Shown here: piece after piece, positions 24,764 to 35,649 of the stretch
How positions within the stretch are numbered: the first letter of the stretch is position 1
Layout: every line of letters starts with the position of its first letter
Source: Echinococcus granulosus
Lineage: Eukaryota > Platyhelminthes > Cestoda > Cyclophyllidea > Taeniidae
Length of the DNA stretch: 64,000 nucleotides
NCBI RefSeq assembly: GCF_000524195.1
Contig: NW_020170388.1
Coordinates: 625,402-689,401 of the forward strand
Direction: 5' to 3'
The notes under the pieces: model-generated
The model's input: only the letters and a program-made list of their open reading frames with translations
Database searches by the model: none
What the model was told of the DNA's origin: nothing
Program-made: the position numbers and the translations under genes

Positions 24764-25846
24764 TGATTATTTGTTTAATGCATTATTTTAGTTCTAAGAT
24801 CACTTAAAGTTCTTCCTTTGTATTTACACTGTGTGGCGTGGCCCTGGGACATTGCCAATGGCACTTAGTTCCTCCGTGGGTCCACAGTATATATTCTATT
24901 CTATGCCGATACTTATATTATGTATTATTATATATGGCATTCCTCCTTTCGTCTTCAGGGAACGGAAAGCCAATTCAGTCCCAAAAGACAAGTACCCTGA
25001 TCTGCATTTTTTGATGGTAAACGTTAACGTGGTGGAAGAAAGACATATGCTGAGGATGGGAAAATCTTTGACGACCCCTAAACTAAGGGTTAAGAGTGAG
25101 GCTTACCCCAACCTTATGTTCTGCAGGAAAGCTACTAACTAAAGTGACACTAGCTGTGACCGTAAACCGTCTGGAAAAGTTTGGTATGGAGCTGTTTACG
25201 ATATCCTTATGGAGACGTCAAGTAAGTGAACACATGACATCTCATCTGTCTCTCCACTAGCTGGCTGGAACCCAGATAAGCATACTGCTGGGTAGCATTG
25301 AAGTGAGAACAATGTATCAGGGAAGTGTACTCACGGAACCTTATCTCCAAGATGCAACTTAAACTCTGTCCTTTACCAAATGGTTCTACTCTTAGACCAG
25401 TATTCTTATGGCTATTGATGGCCATACAAGATGGCTAACACAATCTCATTCCTCCAATACCTTTTTTAACGGGACAGAACTCTAGATCCCTTGTAAATTG
25501 CCAGGAGGCATCTGTGACGTCGCAGTCAGGTATCGCTTTATCTACACGCAGTCTTGATGACTAAGGCGGATGGTTCGTGGGTACTTATTTTGCAGCATCG
25601 GGTGTAATGTGATGGCCGATTCTGGGTAGCGCCAGGGACAAAGCTAAAAATAAGAAAATGCTATGTTGTACTTCGATTATTAGCTCAACCCTTCGTTTTA
25701 ATTTTACGGGTGCTCTAAGGCTTCGCTTTAACACTTCAGCAGGACGGGTGGCCTCCGGCCGTGCCGTCAGCATCCAATTCGTCGATGCATAATCCGCCCA
25801 AGTATTTTGACCCCTTATGACTTCATTCTAGTCTTGGGAAGCTCCA
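24764..25846 (+). mobile_element. TRIM-like LTR element, copy P4
   Basis: The left LTR starts TGATTATTTGTTTAA at 24764, and the right LTR runs from 25674 (TG mutated to CG) to 25846, ending GCTCCA. The interior is colinear with M2 and P1, including the segments around GGAAGAAAGACATATGCTGA and ATGGAGCTGTTTACG. The primer-site segment is deleted. Frames inside it (for example 24831-25142) are not conserved between copies. Confidence 0.75.
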
Positions 25847-27469
25847 TAAATTTTGAGGGCTAACCATTGCATATATTTAGGCGATTTTACATAACCTTAC
25901 CATTGAAAATGATCCAAAATGTTTTCGCATATTTTTGTGTAAGGTATAATTTGTTGTCATGCAATCGGGTTCAAGAAATAAATACGACCAAAATAGAATG
26001 TTAATTTTATGATAAATTAAAAAAAAACAAATGGAAGCAAGTTTTTAGTGAATCGATTCTACACACTCAAAGAGGAAGTCACTGAAACAAAGCAGTAACT
26101 CTGGACAGAACGACAAAAGAAAAAGAAGGTGTTCTCTTTCTTAGTCATTTTGACAATATGTTTTTAAGTTCCTTTTATCTTATTCGTTCTCTTTTCAAGG
26201 CTTCGGTGAAGTTATCGACTTGTCTTTGCGAAAAGTTATTAAATTTGGCAAAATAATGATGATAATCTACAGTGGCTGGTTTATTTAGTGTTTACATACC
26301 CTTTCTTCCCAGGGACCAAAAATAATAATTTCCTTCTTTTATAATAGCTTATGAATGGGTTTGGTGAGTCTCGATTTCACCGTAAGGTAACAAGTTGTGA
26401 ACAATTGTACTGGGCTCACCATTTTACATTCTTTTTACCCAACATACTCTGCCTTTTAGGTAGTCGGACAATTGCTAAACATAGAAGGCTGCAGAAACTG
26501 TCAGTACTTAATCAATCAGGAGCCTTCATTTGTCAAAAGTGAAGTGTTCCAGCAATTCATCGATAACCGTGCCAATTTGATTTTAATCACACTGGTTTAC
26601 TCGCATGAAGTAGATCCATCCCTTTATTATTTACTGACCCCTCCTCATTTTGTTTTTCCTATCTGTAAAAAGTGGATTGTTTACTAGAAAAACTCCAGCT
26701 GCTGTCATTTCTCAAGCCTATGTCACGTTTAATTCAAATCACTGCTTAAGATTCAATGGAACTGCTAACTTGTCGTTTTCGCATGAGACGAAACATTTAA
26801 AACGAAGTTGAAATTAATCAGACCAGGAAAAGCATGTAGTTGAACCCAGGCCAGCCAGAAGAGAGAATCGAACATGGTTTAAACTGTATGAGGAAGGTCA
26901 AGCAATTAAAAGTGAAGGGCAGTAAAGTGCACCTGCATAAAGGATTCAGAAAGCGGTGTGTGGTGTCCCTCAATCTGGAGTGATGTGTAGGCATTGACCG
27001 CCAATCACCGAGGGTCTTTTTATTGGAAAAACAAAATCTTTTCAAGATTTTCATGTAAATTACACCAACAGCAATGTTACCGTGAATGACTTAGGTATAT
27101 GATGTCAAAAATCTAGTTTATAGGTTTTTAAATCTATGGGAGGGGAATCAAAGGTAATCAGATTTATACATACCTCCACTAAGGAGAAGCTTAATTAAAC
27201 TGTCGCATCCGAGCCATCCCTGAAGATGCTATAAAGTAACGCGACACCTGAAATACTTTAATAATGAACATTCTGTAGTTGAGACTAAAAATTCAAATTC
27301 AAAATGGCCAATTCTACCACAAACTACTCATAAAGATACTGACAAAAGTTCTGATTGAATATATACTGCTTTTCCGTCCCAAAAATTTCAAGCAATCATT
27401 ACACTTACAGTAAAACTGTACTCATCAGAAAATAATGGCGTAATTGCATCGTTCTGAGAACTTTTTGAA
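25847..27469. other. No gene seen
   Basis: AT-rich. A 78-codon minus frame at 26818-27054 is unsupported. Nothing firm. Confidence 0.5.
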
Positions 27470-28463
27470 GACTGAAAAAGACAACCTTAGAGCAGACTGT
27501 GTAAGTGTGTTCCGACCTAAATCCTACGGCATGCAGTAGGACCTAAGCCTACTGACGTGGCTCGGTCAGGCCGGTTGTCGGAAGTACAATGGCGGAGCAC
27601 TAAATGGTCCGTTACAAAACGAAGGCCGAAAGTACTAAACAGACCCTCTCCTCTTTTGAGCTTCATCCTAGCCTTCCTTTTGGTCATACTCCTTTGTTAA
27701 ACTTAACAAAGTATTCGGTGCTGTACACAAAATACGCACGACCCAACTATGCCAATCATCCAATGAGTGTGCAACTGAAGTTTCTGACCGCAAAGTCACT
27801 GATCCCTCTTGGCGATTCCACTGAACGCAGAGTCTCGACTTGTTTGGGAATTGTATCTCGCAAGAATACCGACCCAAAGCGGAATTACTTAATAAAGGAC
27901 GGGATTGAAAATAGTTTCATAGTTTTGTGCCTAGTACACCTTGTTTACATTTCAGTGCTGTTCAGCCACATGCCTATCTGGGTTCACTTTGCTTATTTGA
28001 GTAGAAATGGAAGCATCAACTGTTTATTTAACTGGCGTCTTCAAAGAGGCATCGTAGCCAGCTTCGTAACGAACTTTTTTAGATGGCCCACGGCCAGTCT
28101 CACTTTAGCTGTTGATGTCTTTTCTGTAGAGCATGGGCCGAGGTAGTTGCTGAGAGTTAACTTTATTCTCAGCCTTTTCGTTAGGAGTCCTCATGGTTAA
28201 TCCCATCCTCAGAATAGGTTCTACTCCCGCCACGCCAAGGTTTACCATCCAGCATTAGAAACCAGGGTAGTTGTCCTTAAAATATGGCTAGCCTTCCGCT
28301 ACCACCAAATTAACCTCCCGAGACTTCTCTGATGACAAATATAGGCATAATTACTTGGGCAGAATATGCATTGTCAACATCCAAAATAATTTTGCTGCTA
28401 CTGGCACGGGCTGCTCATCGGAGGTGCAAGGTCGCGGTCCTAAGTTGTCTTTCGCCAGAATCA
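27470..28463 (-). mobile_element. TRIM-like LTR element, diverged copy M3
   Basis: Minus-strand copy with the primer site TGGTAGCGGAAGG (complement of about 28292-28304) following a 5' LTR of about 28309-28463. The interior shares blocks with the family, such as TTCAGTGGAAT...AAGAGGGATC...GTGACTTTG. The 3' LTR lies at about 27470-27635. A 180-codon plus-strand frame (27604-28146) lies antisense in it and is considered fortuitous. Confidence 0.65.
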
Positions 28464-28654
28464 AGATTTTAAAAAAAAATCAAAACGGTACATAATTCGT
28501 ATCTCTAAAGTTCGTCGTAAAGTGACTTTGACAGGTGATACGAATTTAAACAAATTTTATTAAGAGTGACAGATGTGAGCGAATATGGGGTCTCGAAATC
28601 AACATTTGAATCTTGTAAAGTGATTCACTACCCCCCTTTAATTACCTGTTGAAA

Positions 28655-28800
28655 TACGCGGGCAATTCAGTCTTTAAGTGTCGTGCTTTCGACCTGCCGC
28701 ATGGCCTTTGTGCTATGCTACTAGTCTTTAGACTCTTCGGCGCGACCTGCCATACTACTTAGAGGAAGACTCGGGTCACTACACTTGTGGCTAACTGAAA
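28655..28800 (+). mobile_element. Decayed solo LTR of the TRIM-like family
   Basis: Contains CGCGGGCAATTCAGTC, CTGCCGCATGGCCTTTG and AAGACTCGGGTCACTACA in the same order as the LTR. No interior is attached. Clearly more diverged than 7714-7899. Confidence 0.5.
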
Positions 28801-31800
28801 CATCCTTAACCTGATTTAATTCCCAGCCAGCAGGAATCCTTGTAAACTAACCAAATGAAAGTTAATTTGAATATGTTTTTTGGCTTCATATTCATTTTGT
28901 GTCAGAAAAGTCATTTAAAATGCGCAATTAATAAGATGCCTTTAAAAAAAACAAATATTTATGTGTGGACCTTAATCTCCACGGTATAAGACATATGTAG
29001 ACATGTTAGTCCCTAACTATGACATTAATTTTTTTAAAAGGGATGATTTGTGTATTTTAAATTAAATTTGGTCTTTTATTTGCTGGAATTGTTTTACTCT
29101 TTCGTGGTAAGTTTTTGTAAGAGATTGCAGTCTTAGTGCGTGAGTGTTTTTATAGAAAACTGCTTTTCAAACTCATGTTGTCAAATTAGTCGTCTGACAT
29201 TATCAAAAAAAATCTGTCTCACTTCTTATGGGCTTTAAATGCACTTTGATTCAATCCTACTCGAGGTTTGACTATAATAAAAAAATCTTTCTACCCTCAA
29301 TCACTAATCTTTTTGGAAAATAATAGCTAATTCGAATTTAAGATTCGTCTTCACTTTATCGCAAATGGTAAATAGCAATGTGATTAATGGGTGTCCGGGA
29401 CAAATTTGCCGCTCTAAGGACGCTGTAATAGATAGCAGAGCTATAGCCGACAAACCTAAGGCATACTACTTTCTTAAAAGAATGAGCAAAATATATGTAA
29501 GATGTGGTGCCCAAGTTAATGGAGTTTGTTGAATACTTGAAGTCCATTTTTTATAGTTTGATAAGAAATTGTTCAAGAGCTTAGTTTCGCAGCTACTTTT
29601 CTATCTTCACTCTAAAAGTTATCTTGGATCACTCATGGTTGGCGTTGCATTTCTCCTCCTCCCTTCCCTCAGTAATTAACTCATGAGGCATCTTGACAAT
29701 AGTAGATAATGTCTCAAGTAACACCGATTCGCTCTTACACCATGAAGGCAAATAACAACTCAAATGAAACGGATCTATTTAGTTACTCATTTATTTATTT
29801 GTCCTTTTGCCCATGCATTTACTTCCTAACAAATATTATTAGGAAGTCAAGTTATTCTGTCAGGTCACTGGCTTCAGCCGATTTCTTATTCAGACCATTG
29901 TTAAGATCACAAATGTGGCCCAGTTTTCTTCAATTCATCTATGTATCTTACTCGTATTCACCGGCAACGCTCGCCAAATACCGAACTTCGTGCAAGATGG
30001 AGTTCTTGCTAAAAATGAATAAAATGTCAACTTCCAAGGGTCTCCCGATGAAACATCACCCATGAAAAATTGGTGGTGATTCGACTTTGAAATACGCGGA
30101 TCACAACGAATTGCTACTTTCATTGTTACAACCCAGACTTATAGGGGTTTCCCTTGATACGGGATAGTAGTTATGCAGCAGAACGGTATCTGTACCTTGG
30201 TGCCTATGTATGCAAGCTGGGGTATCACTACAGGTGAAAAACAAATATTCCAACCTCGGATTCCTGATTTGCACTTGACCTGAATTCTAAGACATTTTCT
30301 ACCTCCACAGTTAAAATAAACAGTCGAGTGAAGTGTCTTTGTAGTCAAACGCGACATAGACAGGTGTTTAACCCCTTTGGAGGGTTTAAAGAGACAATTT
30401 CAAAAGTTACAGCACCTCATTATGGCAATTATTTGGTAATTATTTATTATTTGGTACTTTTTATTTGGAAAAGTACCCATTAATTGCAAAATATTTGTTA
30501 ACCTGTGGTAAGCGAATTCAGCAGTGAGTATTCTCCATCTTCGTATTTTGCGAGGTTGTTAAGTTTCTAAACAGGATTGGATGGAGATTAAATTTGCCTC
30601 TTAAAACCTGAGTTCTCTGCTTTTTAAAATAACAACTTTAGAAGAAACCTTTGTGCCAGAATCCAGTAGGGAACTTTTAGACTTACTTAACACTTAAATC
30701 ATCAGCCGGACTCCATAGTTATGTAACGCGGAACTACCGGTTGGCCAAATTGTATCGCTTGTATACTTGTCGAGTTTAAAACACAAAAACTAGTGTATGA
30801 CTCCCTCGACCTCGAACTGCTTAAAATTTTGGCTTTAATATTATGGGATTTCCTAAACAAAGTGGTATTAGAGCAGCGAACCAATTGGGCCGTGATGGTA
30901 AGGTCTTCTCCAGGACTACGGCACTAAGAAGCCATTAAACGTAGAATTAGTAACTGCAGCCTTGTTCGCAGCTACATAAGTTCGTTGTAAATTCCTGAGT
31001 CTAATCTGCCTATAAAATATTCCCTCTATGCCCAAATGAGTTCCTTAAATTTTGTTAAGAAGGATTTCCGTCGAGTTTTCTACACTTTTAAAAGGAATTA
31101 CTGGGGTTTTACCATTAACCTTTCCTTTTTATGTGAGGTATAATTTCGAATTAAAAATCTCGTGTCGCTTTAATTAACTTAACTAATAATATGGTTTCCT
31201 TTAAATCAGAAACAATCTACACACTTACTCAATTTCTACTTCTTAACGAAAATTCTGCACACTTAATCGTACATATTTTCCTTGCCCCCTCTGTGCCCAG
31301 ATAAACGACATTGTGAACCAGATAAAACAACCTCTCGTTTGTCTTTAGATGGTTGCTATTTGACAAAGAAAAATCAAAGTTGGTTGCTGGCTGATTGTTT
31401 GAGAAGTTTTTCTTGAATAAGTAGACGTTATTACACCGATTTTGTTCCACCAGCTTTGGCTCCCTCTTTGCGGTACAACAGAACAGTAAACAAACAAACG
31501 GACATTCCTTCTCCTTAATTATAATGCATATTAAAACTGTAAAAAGTAAGCTTTTTAATTTCTAACGTACACTTTTAAATCACCTAACCCATCCAGTTGT
31601 GTATGTTAGCGTAAGTGTTAGCCACTAAATGAATCATTTATTGTGCCAAGGTTCTCCTACTGCAACCATTGTTTTACCTTACATCAATTTTTTTCATAGA
31701 AAGATATTCTCAAAGTACTTAGATCACATAGACATCATCTTCTTCCGCATTGCCAACCCTTGAAATGTAGAAACCCAGTTTTAGTAGCCCATCCCCATGA

Positions 31801-31801
31801 C
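28801..31801. other. No gene seen
   Basis: Three kilobases of AT-rich sequence. Frames of 60-118 codons (29709-30065 is the longest) have no domain, splice or repeat support. Confidence 0.5.
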
Positions 31802-32000
31802 TCATGCTCGCTGTCCACCAATCACACTAGCCCTCGATCCAGCCTTCAGCATTCGGTCAGACATGTCGCAGTCATACATGTACCGCATTCGGCGAACGAT
31901 GGCACTGCGTGTCGGTAACTTCAATGGGTTTGTTGCTTTATGGTTTAGTGAGGGCTTTGCAGTAGGGATGATAAGAAGGCCAATGCACGTAATATAACCG
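31802..32000 (-). CDS. Candidate terminal coding exon, unrecognised gene
   Basis: On the minus strand, a good acceptor (CTTTGGTGATTGATTCCAG) precedes 32000, followed by one base and 66 codons to a TGA at 31802-31804. The frame starts with a short hydrophobic stretch (CIGLLIIPTA) and ends basic (IVRRMRYMYDCDMSDRML ... SVIGGQRA), GC-richer than its flanks. It does not fit in phase as a continuation of the pannexin-like gene upstream of it. No family recognised. The opposite strand is also open here, which lowers confidence. Confidence 0.28.
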
Positions 32001-33564
32001 CTGGAATCAATCACCAAAGACAAGTTAGTGGTCTGGATCGTGTTTTTCTTAATCCTCCTGATTAATATCAGAGTATTCCAGAGGCAAAGTCAGTGTTTAC
32101 TTGGCTTTGATTGGTTAAAGATGAAGTTTTACTACGAATTGTTGGTGTCGCTTGAAATTTATACTAATGAATGGATATGAATGATTTTTAGACCTCCCTA
32201 TACTTCTGCTATGTGAATTTAGAAAGCATTTCTACCTGTACTGAGAGAAAATGGTTTTTTTTCACAAGGCTATTACTACAGCATTAATCCAAGATATCAA
32301 TATTATGCCCTCTATAAAAACAAATAGTAGATGTCAATGCACTTCCACGTCATCCCTGGTTATCGCCAACGTCAAGGAATAATAATACTTAAAAATAACG
32401 AAGATCTAAACATACATTTATCTTAAACTTTTAGTCACCTCCAAAAATGTATGTCCATTGATTTAGTCGCCACAATGGTACACAACGGATTCATTTGCAT
32501 ATTTGGTTGACTGAGAATTCGTATAACAATACACAGGACGTGGTCGTCCCCTCAAATTACAATCCCTACCTCTTCATTTGTTGTAAATCGGTAAGCTAAT
32601 ACCCAGTAAATCTCACTTGAGAGATCATACTACATACTTTATTCAATCAAAAGCACTACTTACACTTCAGAAGGTGATAGAGCTACTCGGGAATTAAAGG
32701 AAAGCGTTCTCGCGATCAGAGCAGTGCATATCTGTTAGCAAATCAAAGTTTACTTTAACTGACATCTGGGTCTCAGAGTTGTCATAGATGATTAACGGAA
32801 AATCTCATCATAGTAACAGAAAATGTGTTGAAGAAAGAACATCCAGAGATACAAACGCAGCACTATGTTCGAAAGTAGCTGAGAGTGAACACGCACCATG
32901 CAGCAAAATCAAGCATCTGAACATCTGGTTGTGGTGTTCGAATCTTGTTTTTGTGTAATTTCACCACGTTTACTCCATATTTTCGACACTTATAAAATGT
33001 TTATACCTCCTCTTTGGTCTGTTGACTGCTGGTTTTAGTGAAGCCGTGTTAACGAAATTACTTCGTAAACACTCAAAACGTGCACAAATACTCGTTTACT
33101 TCCACCCGGCAGCATTCTGTGAGTGTCAGGATTTCCCCTTGAAGCATTTTGACCACTGAAATTGGTCAAATTTGTACATGGAAAAACAGGAAAGCAGTTG
33201 ATTCTACTCATAAAACACGATTGAAATTGGCATCACGATAAAAATAGCAGAAGACCCTGATAAAAGCTTAATACGTAAATGTGACTAAAATGATTAAAAA
33301 TCCGTCTACTGTGTTAATAAACTAACTTCTAGAAGAACGCTCTGTTAGAATAAAAACAAATCAAGGTAATAAACGACTGTGATCCATTAGTTCGCCGTAG
33401 CGCGATAGGCTAGAAGCCTTTGAATTAAAAGAATCAACAGTGGTAATCGGTTAATATCTCCAACAATCCTTAACCGAAGGTACCAAAAGTCATGATTAAT
33501 GGATAGTTGAATATTACAAGGATGCATATAAATTTACAAGTAGCCTCTGTTGCGCGTCCGAGGC
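32001..33564. other. 3' flank of the pannexin-like gene, nothing else seen
   Basis: AT-rich. I did not find an AATAAA on the minus strand close to the stop at 33565. No other supported feature. Confidence 0.45.
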
Positions 33565-35649
33565 CTAACAAAACTGATCACATATATCAACTCTGATTCG
33601 AACCTTACTAAACCCCAACCGAGTTGAGAGATCCTCACTACGCAAATTGTTATTTGGGGTCGAGACACTGCGTCCAAAAACACGAGGTCCTAGGCGTCGA
33701 CATAAAAAGACATAGCGCAGAAGCCAGACTCGCAGTTGCATAGCATCAGGAAGGTATCGACTATTCTCCTTGCAGAGAAGATTTATAAAGTGGAAATCTG
33801 TTCGTGTGAGTCCAGGAAGGTAGGAGAGACGGAGGTTGAAGACATCTCGCCTTGCAACGAATAGTGAACCTCGTTGTTGCATTCGTGCCAGGGCGAGTAG
33901 ATGAATATAATCAGCGAAAAAGTTCTCTTCACGTCGACTAACCAAGCTTGCAGCCAGGTCAGACTGAAGGTCAAATTGTGCACCGCAGGCAAGTGTAGAT
34001 TCACTGTAGACACGAATATGTGAGAAATTTTGATAAAAGAAAACTCCTGAACAGATTAAACCAGCGAGACCTAAGACACCTAGACAGAAAGCTGTCATGT
34101 TGAGCGCGAAGGTTGTTGAAGCTAGGCAGATGTGAAGAGTGGTCGATTTCTCCGTTGGACGACAATAGAAACTTCCGGAAAAGGGTTCCCCGTAGGTGAC
34201 TACTGAAAAACCCAAAATCAGAAGGAAGGTAGTTGCATTAAATAGGGCGAGGACTGTGTGCTTTGCAATAAATCGACGAATGTAAAAATCCGTGTTTTGC
34301 CAACCGGCGAGGAAGATATTAAGTGCATGATCATCCCGACTGACTCGCAGCCTTGGTAAATGCATCACTACGGCAGAAGGCAGGTCCATTTCCGATTCAT
34401 AGCCAGTGTCAACAGGAGAGACAGTATTCTCCATTTTCGGAATTTGAAAACTCCCCAAAGGTTCCGTAAGTGTCGTCTCGTCACTACTTCGACGCTGGGT
34501 GGGTGTAGGACGAGTGGAACCCTTAAGTCTAATTTCCTGGATCATTGGCATGAAATTAGAACTAAGTGGGACGGTGCTGATACTCGATGCAATGGAGATG
34601 AGTTCGCGCTGAGCAGTTTTTCGAAAGCTCCTAAGTTCAGAAGCCACCAGAGAGGCGTCACGATAGATGGAGTGTCTAATCGCCAGACGCCAACACAGAT
34701 GTGGGATCCAGTTCAGCAGGGCGATGAGGATTAAAATTATCGGGAAGCATTCATGCTGAAGGCTTCCTGTTATGCGCTCGTCGTTATCCGCGTCCTTTGC
34801 ACCCTGGAGAATCACTTGGATCAGTTTTGCTCGACACACCTGATTGACGAACTTGTTGGTGGAGCCAACAATCACCTTGATCGGTCGACAACTAGCAAAA
34901 TCGGTGAAGGAGTGGACAAGGAAGAAACATATGCCTAAAGTTAGAGGTAGAATCACGCCTAGCAGAAGAAGCACCCTGTCAATCCACAGGGTAGTTTTTA
35001 GCCGCTTTAAAAGATGGATTGATGGGGTCTCCTGTCTGGACTGTTGAACCACACGACTGGGCTGGGACATTCCAGACAGAGGACAGGGTGGAGAGAACCC
35101 AGGACGGTTACGTGCAGCTGAAGGTATCGGAGTTTGTTCTCTTCTACCATTGTCGTCACCGCTTATTCTGCTGGTGACGTCTCTATCTTCTTCACGTCCA
35201 TTAGTAAGGAGAACAGTGATTGGAGAGCCAGAACTATCCGAAGTGAGGGTTGCAGTCGAAGGCGAAATGAAGGGCTTGCCCCTATCATCTGTGAAACGTG
35301 ATGGGTGAATCTCGTTACCCGAGTCGTTGTTGAGTATGGCGTGGATTTCGGTGATGTGATGAGCCAAATTTGAGGTGGGGGCAAGACTGACTGTTGCCGT
35401 GGCAGCCCCATTCAGCATAGCGACAGTGCTGTACCACTTCTGAAGACAGGCACGTGTGCACCGGCTGCTCGGTTGCGTGTGCGCATTTGTGCGTGTGACT
35501 GTGTTTAAGGCCGTGTCCAGCCAATCTAAAATGGGGCTTCGCTGACCAATGGAAAGATGACAGTCTTCAGCCTCCAATTTCCAGGTCGAGGCAGTGTTCT
35601 CAGACGCCCACTTCCCACAGGCACTGAAGAGTGAGGTGATGGGTTCCAT
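33565..35649 (-). CDS. Pannexin/innexin-superfamily channel protein, divergent, with long N-terminal extension
   Basis: One uninterrupted frame; the first ATG is at 35649, giving 694 residues (the open frame extends about 36 codons further without an ATG). Layout: Ser/Thr/Pro-rich N-terminal region 1-220; TM1 about 226-247 (DRVLLLLGVILPLTLGICF); first loop with Cys254 and Cys272; TM2 about 302-320 ending IPHLCWR; cytoplasmic loop 325-455; TM3 about 462-486; second loop with Cys496 and Cys508; TM4 about 509-538; C-terminal domain with TDFHFINLLCKENSRYLP at 617-634. The 18-residue spacing of the first-loop cysteines, the PHLCWR motif after TM2, the helix after it and the D..F...L.KEN motif match pannexins (large-pore ATP/anion channels) and, more loosely, innexins; the innexin YYQWV signature is absent. 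A weak acceptor near 35680 leaves room for an upstream exon. The family call is by eye, with the membrane layout as main support. Confidence 0.7.
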   Translation of the reverse strand: MEPITSLFSACGKWASENTASTWKLEAEDCHLSIGQRSPILDWLDTALNTVTRTNAHTQPSSRCTRACLQKWYSTVAMLNGAATATVSLAPTSNLAHHITEIHAILNNDSGNEIHPSRFTDDRGKPFISPSTATLTSDSSGSPITVLLTNGREEDRDVTSRISGDDNGRREQTPIPSAARNRPGFSPPCPLSGMSQPSRVVQQSRQETPSIHLLKRLKTTLWIDRVLLLLGVILPLTLGICFFLVHSFTDFASCRPIKVIVGSTNKFVNQVCRAKLIQVILQGAKDADNDERITGSLQHECFPIILILIALLNWIPHLCWRLAIRHSIYRDASLVASELRSFRKTAQRELISIASSISTVPLSSNFMPMIQEIRLKGSTRPTPTQRRSSDETTLTEPLGSFQIPKMENTVSPVDTGYESEMDLPSAVVMHLPRLRVSRDDHALNIFLAGWQNTDFYIRRFIAKHTVLALFNATTFLLILGFSVVTYGEPFSGSFYCRPTEKSTTLHICLASTTFALNMTAFCLGVLGLAGLICSGVFFYQNFSHIRVYSESTLACGAQFDLQSDLAASLVSRREENFFADYIHLLALARMQQRGSLFVARRDVFNLRLSYLPGLTRTDFHFINLLCKENSRYLPDAMQLRVWLLRYVFLCRRLGPRVFGRSVSTPNNNLRSEDLSTRLGFSKVRIRVDICDQFC

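Noticed and set aside
27604..28146. 180-codon plus-strand open frame
   Set aside because: It lies antisense within TRIM copy M3, and the frame is not kept in other copies.
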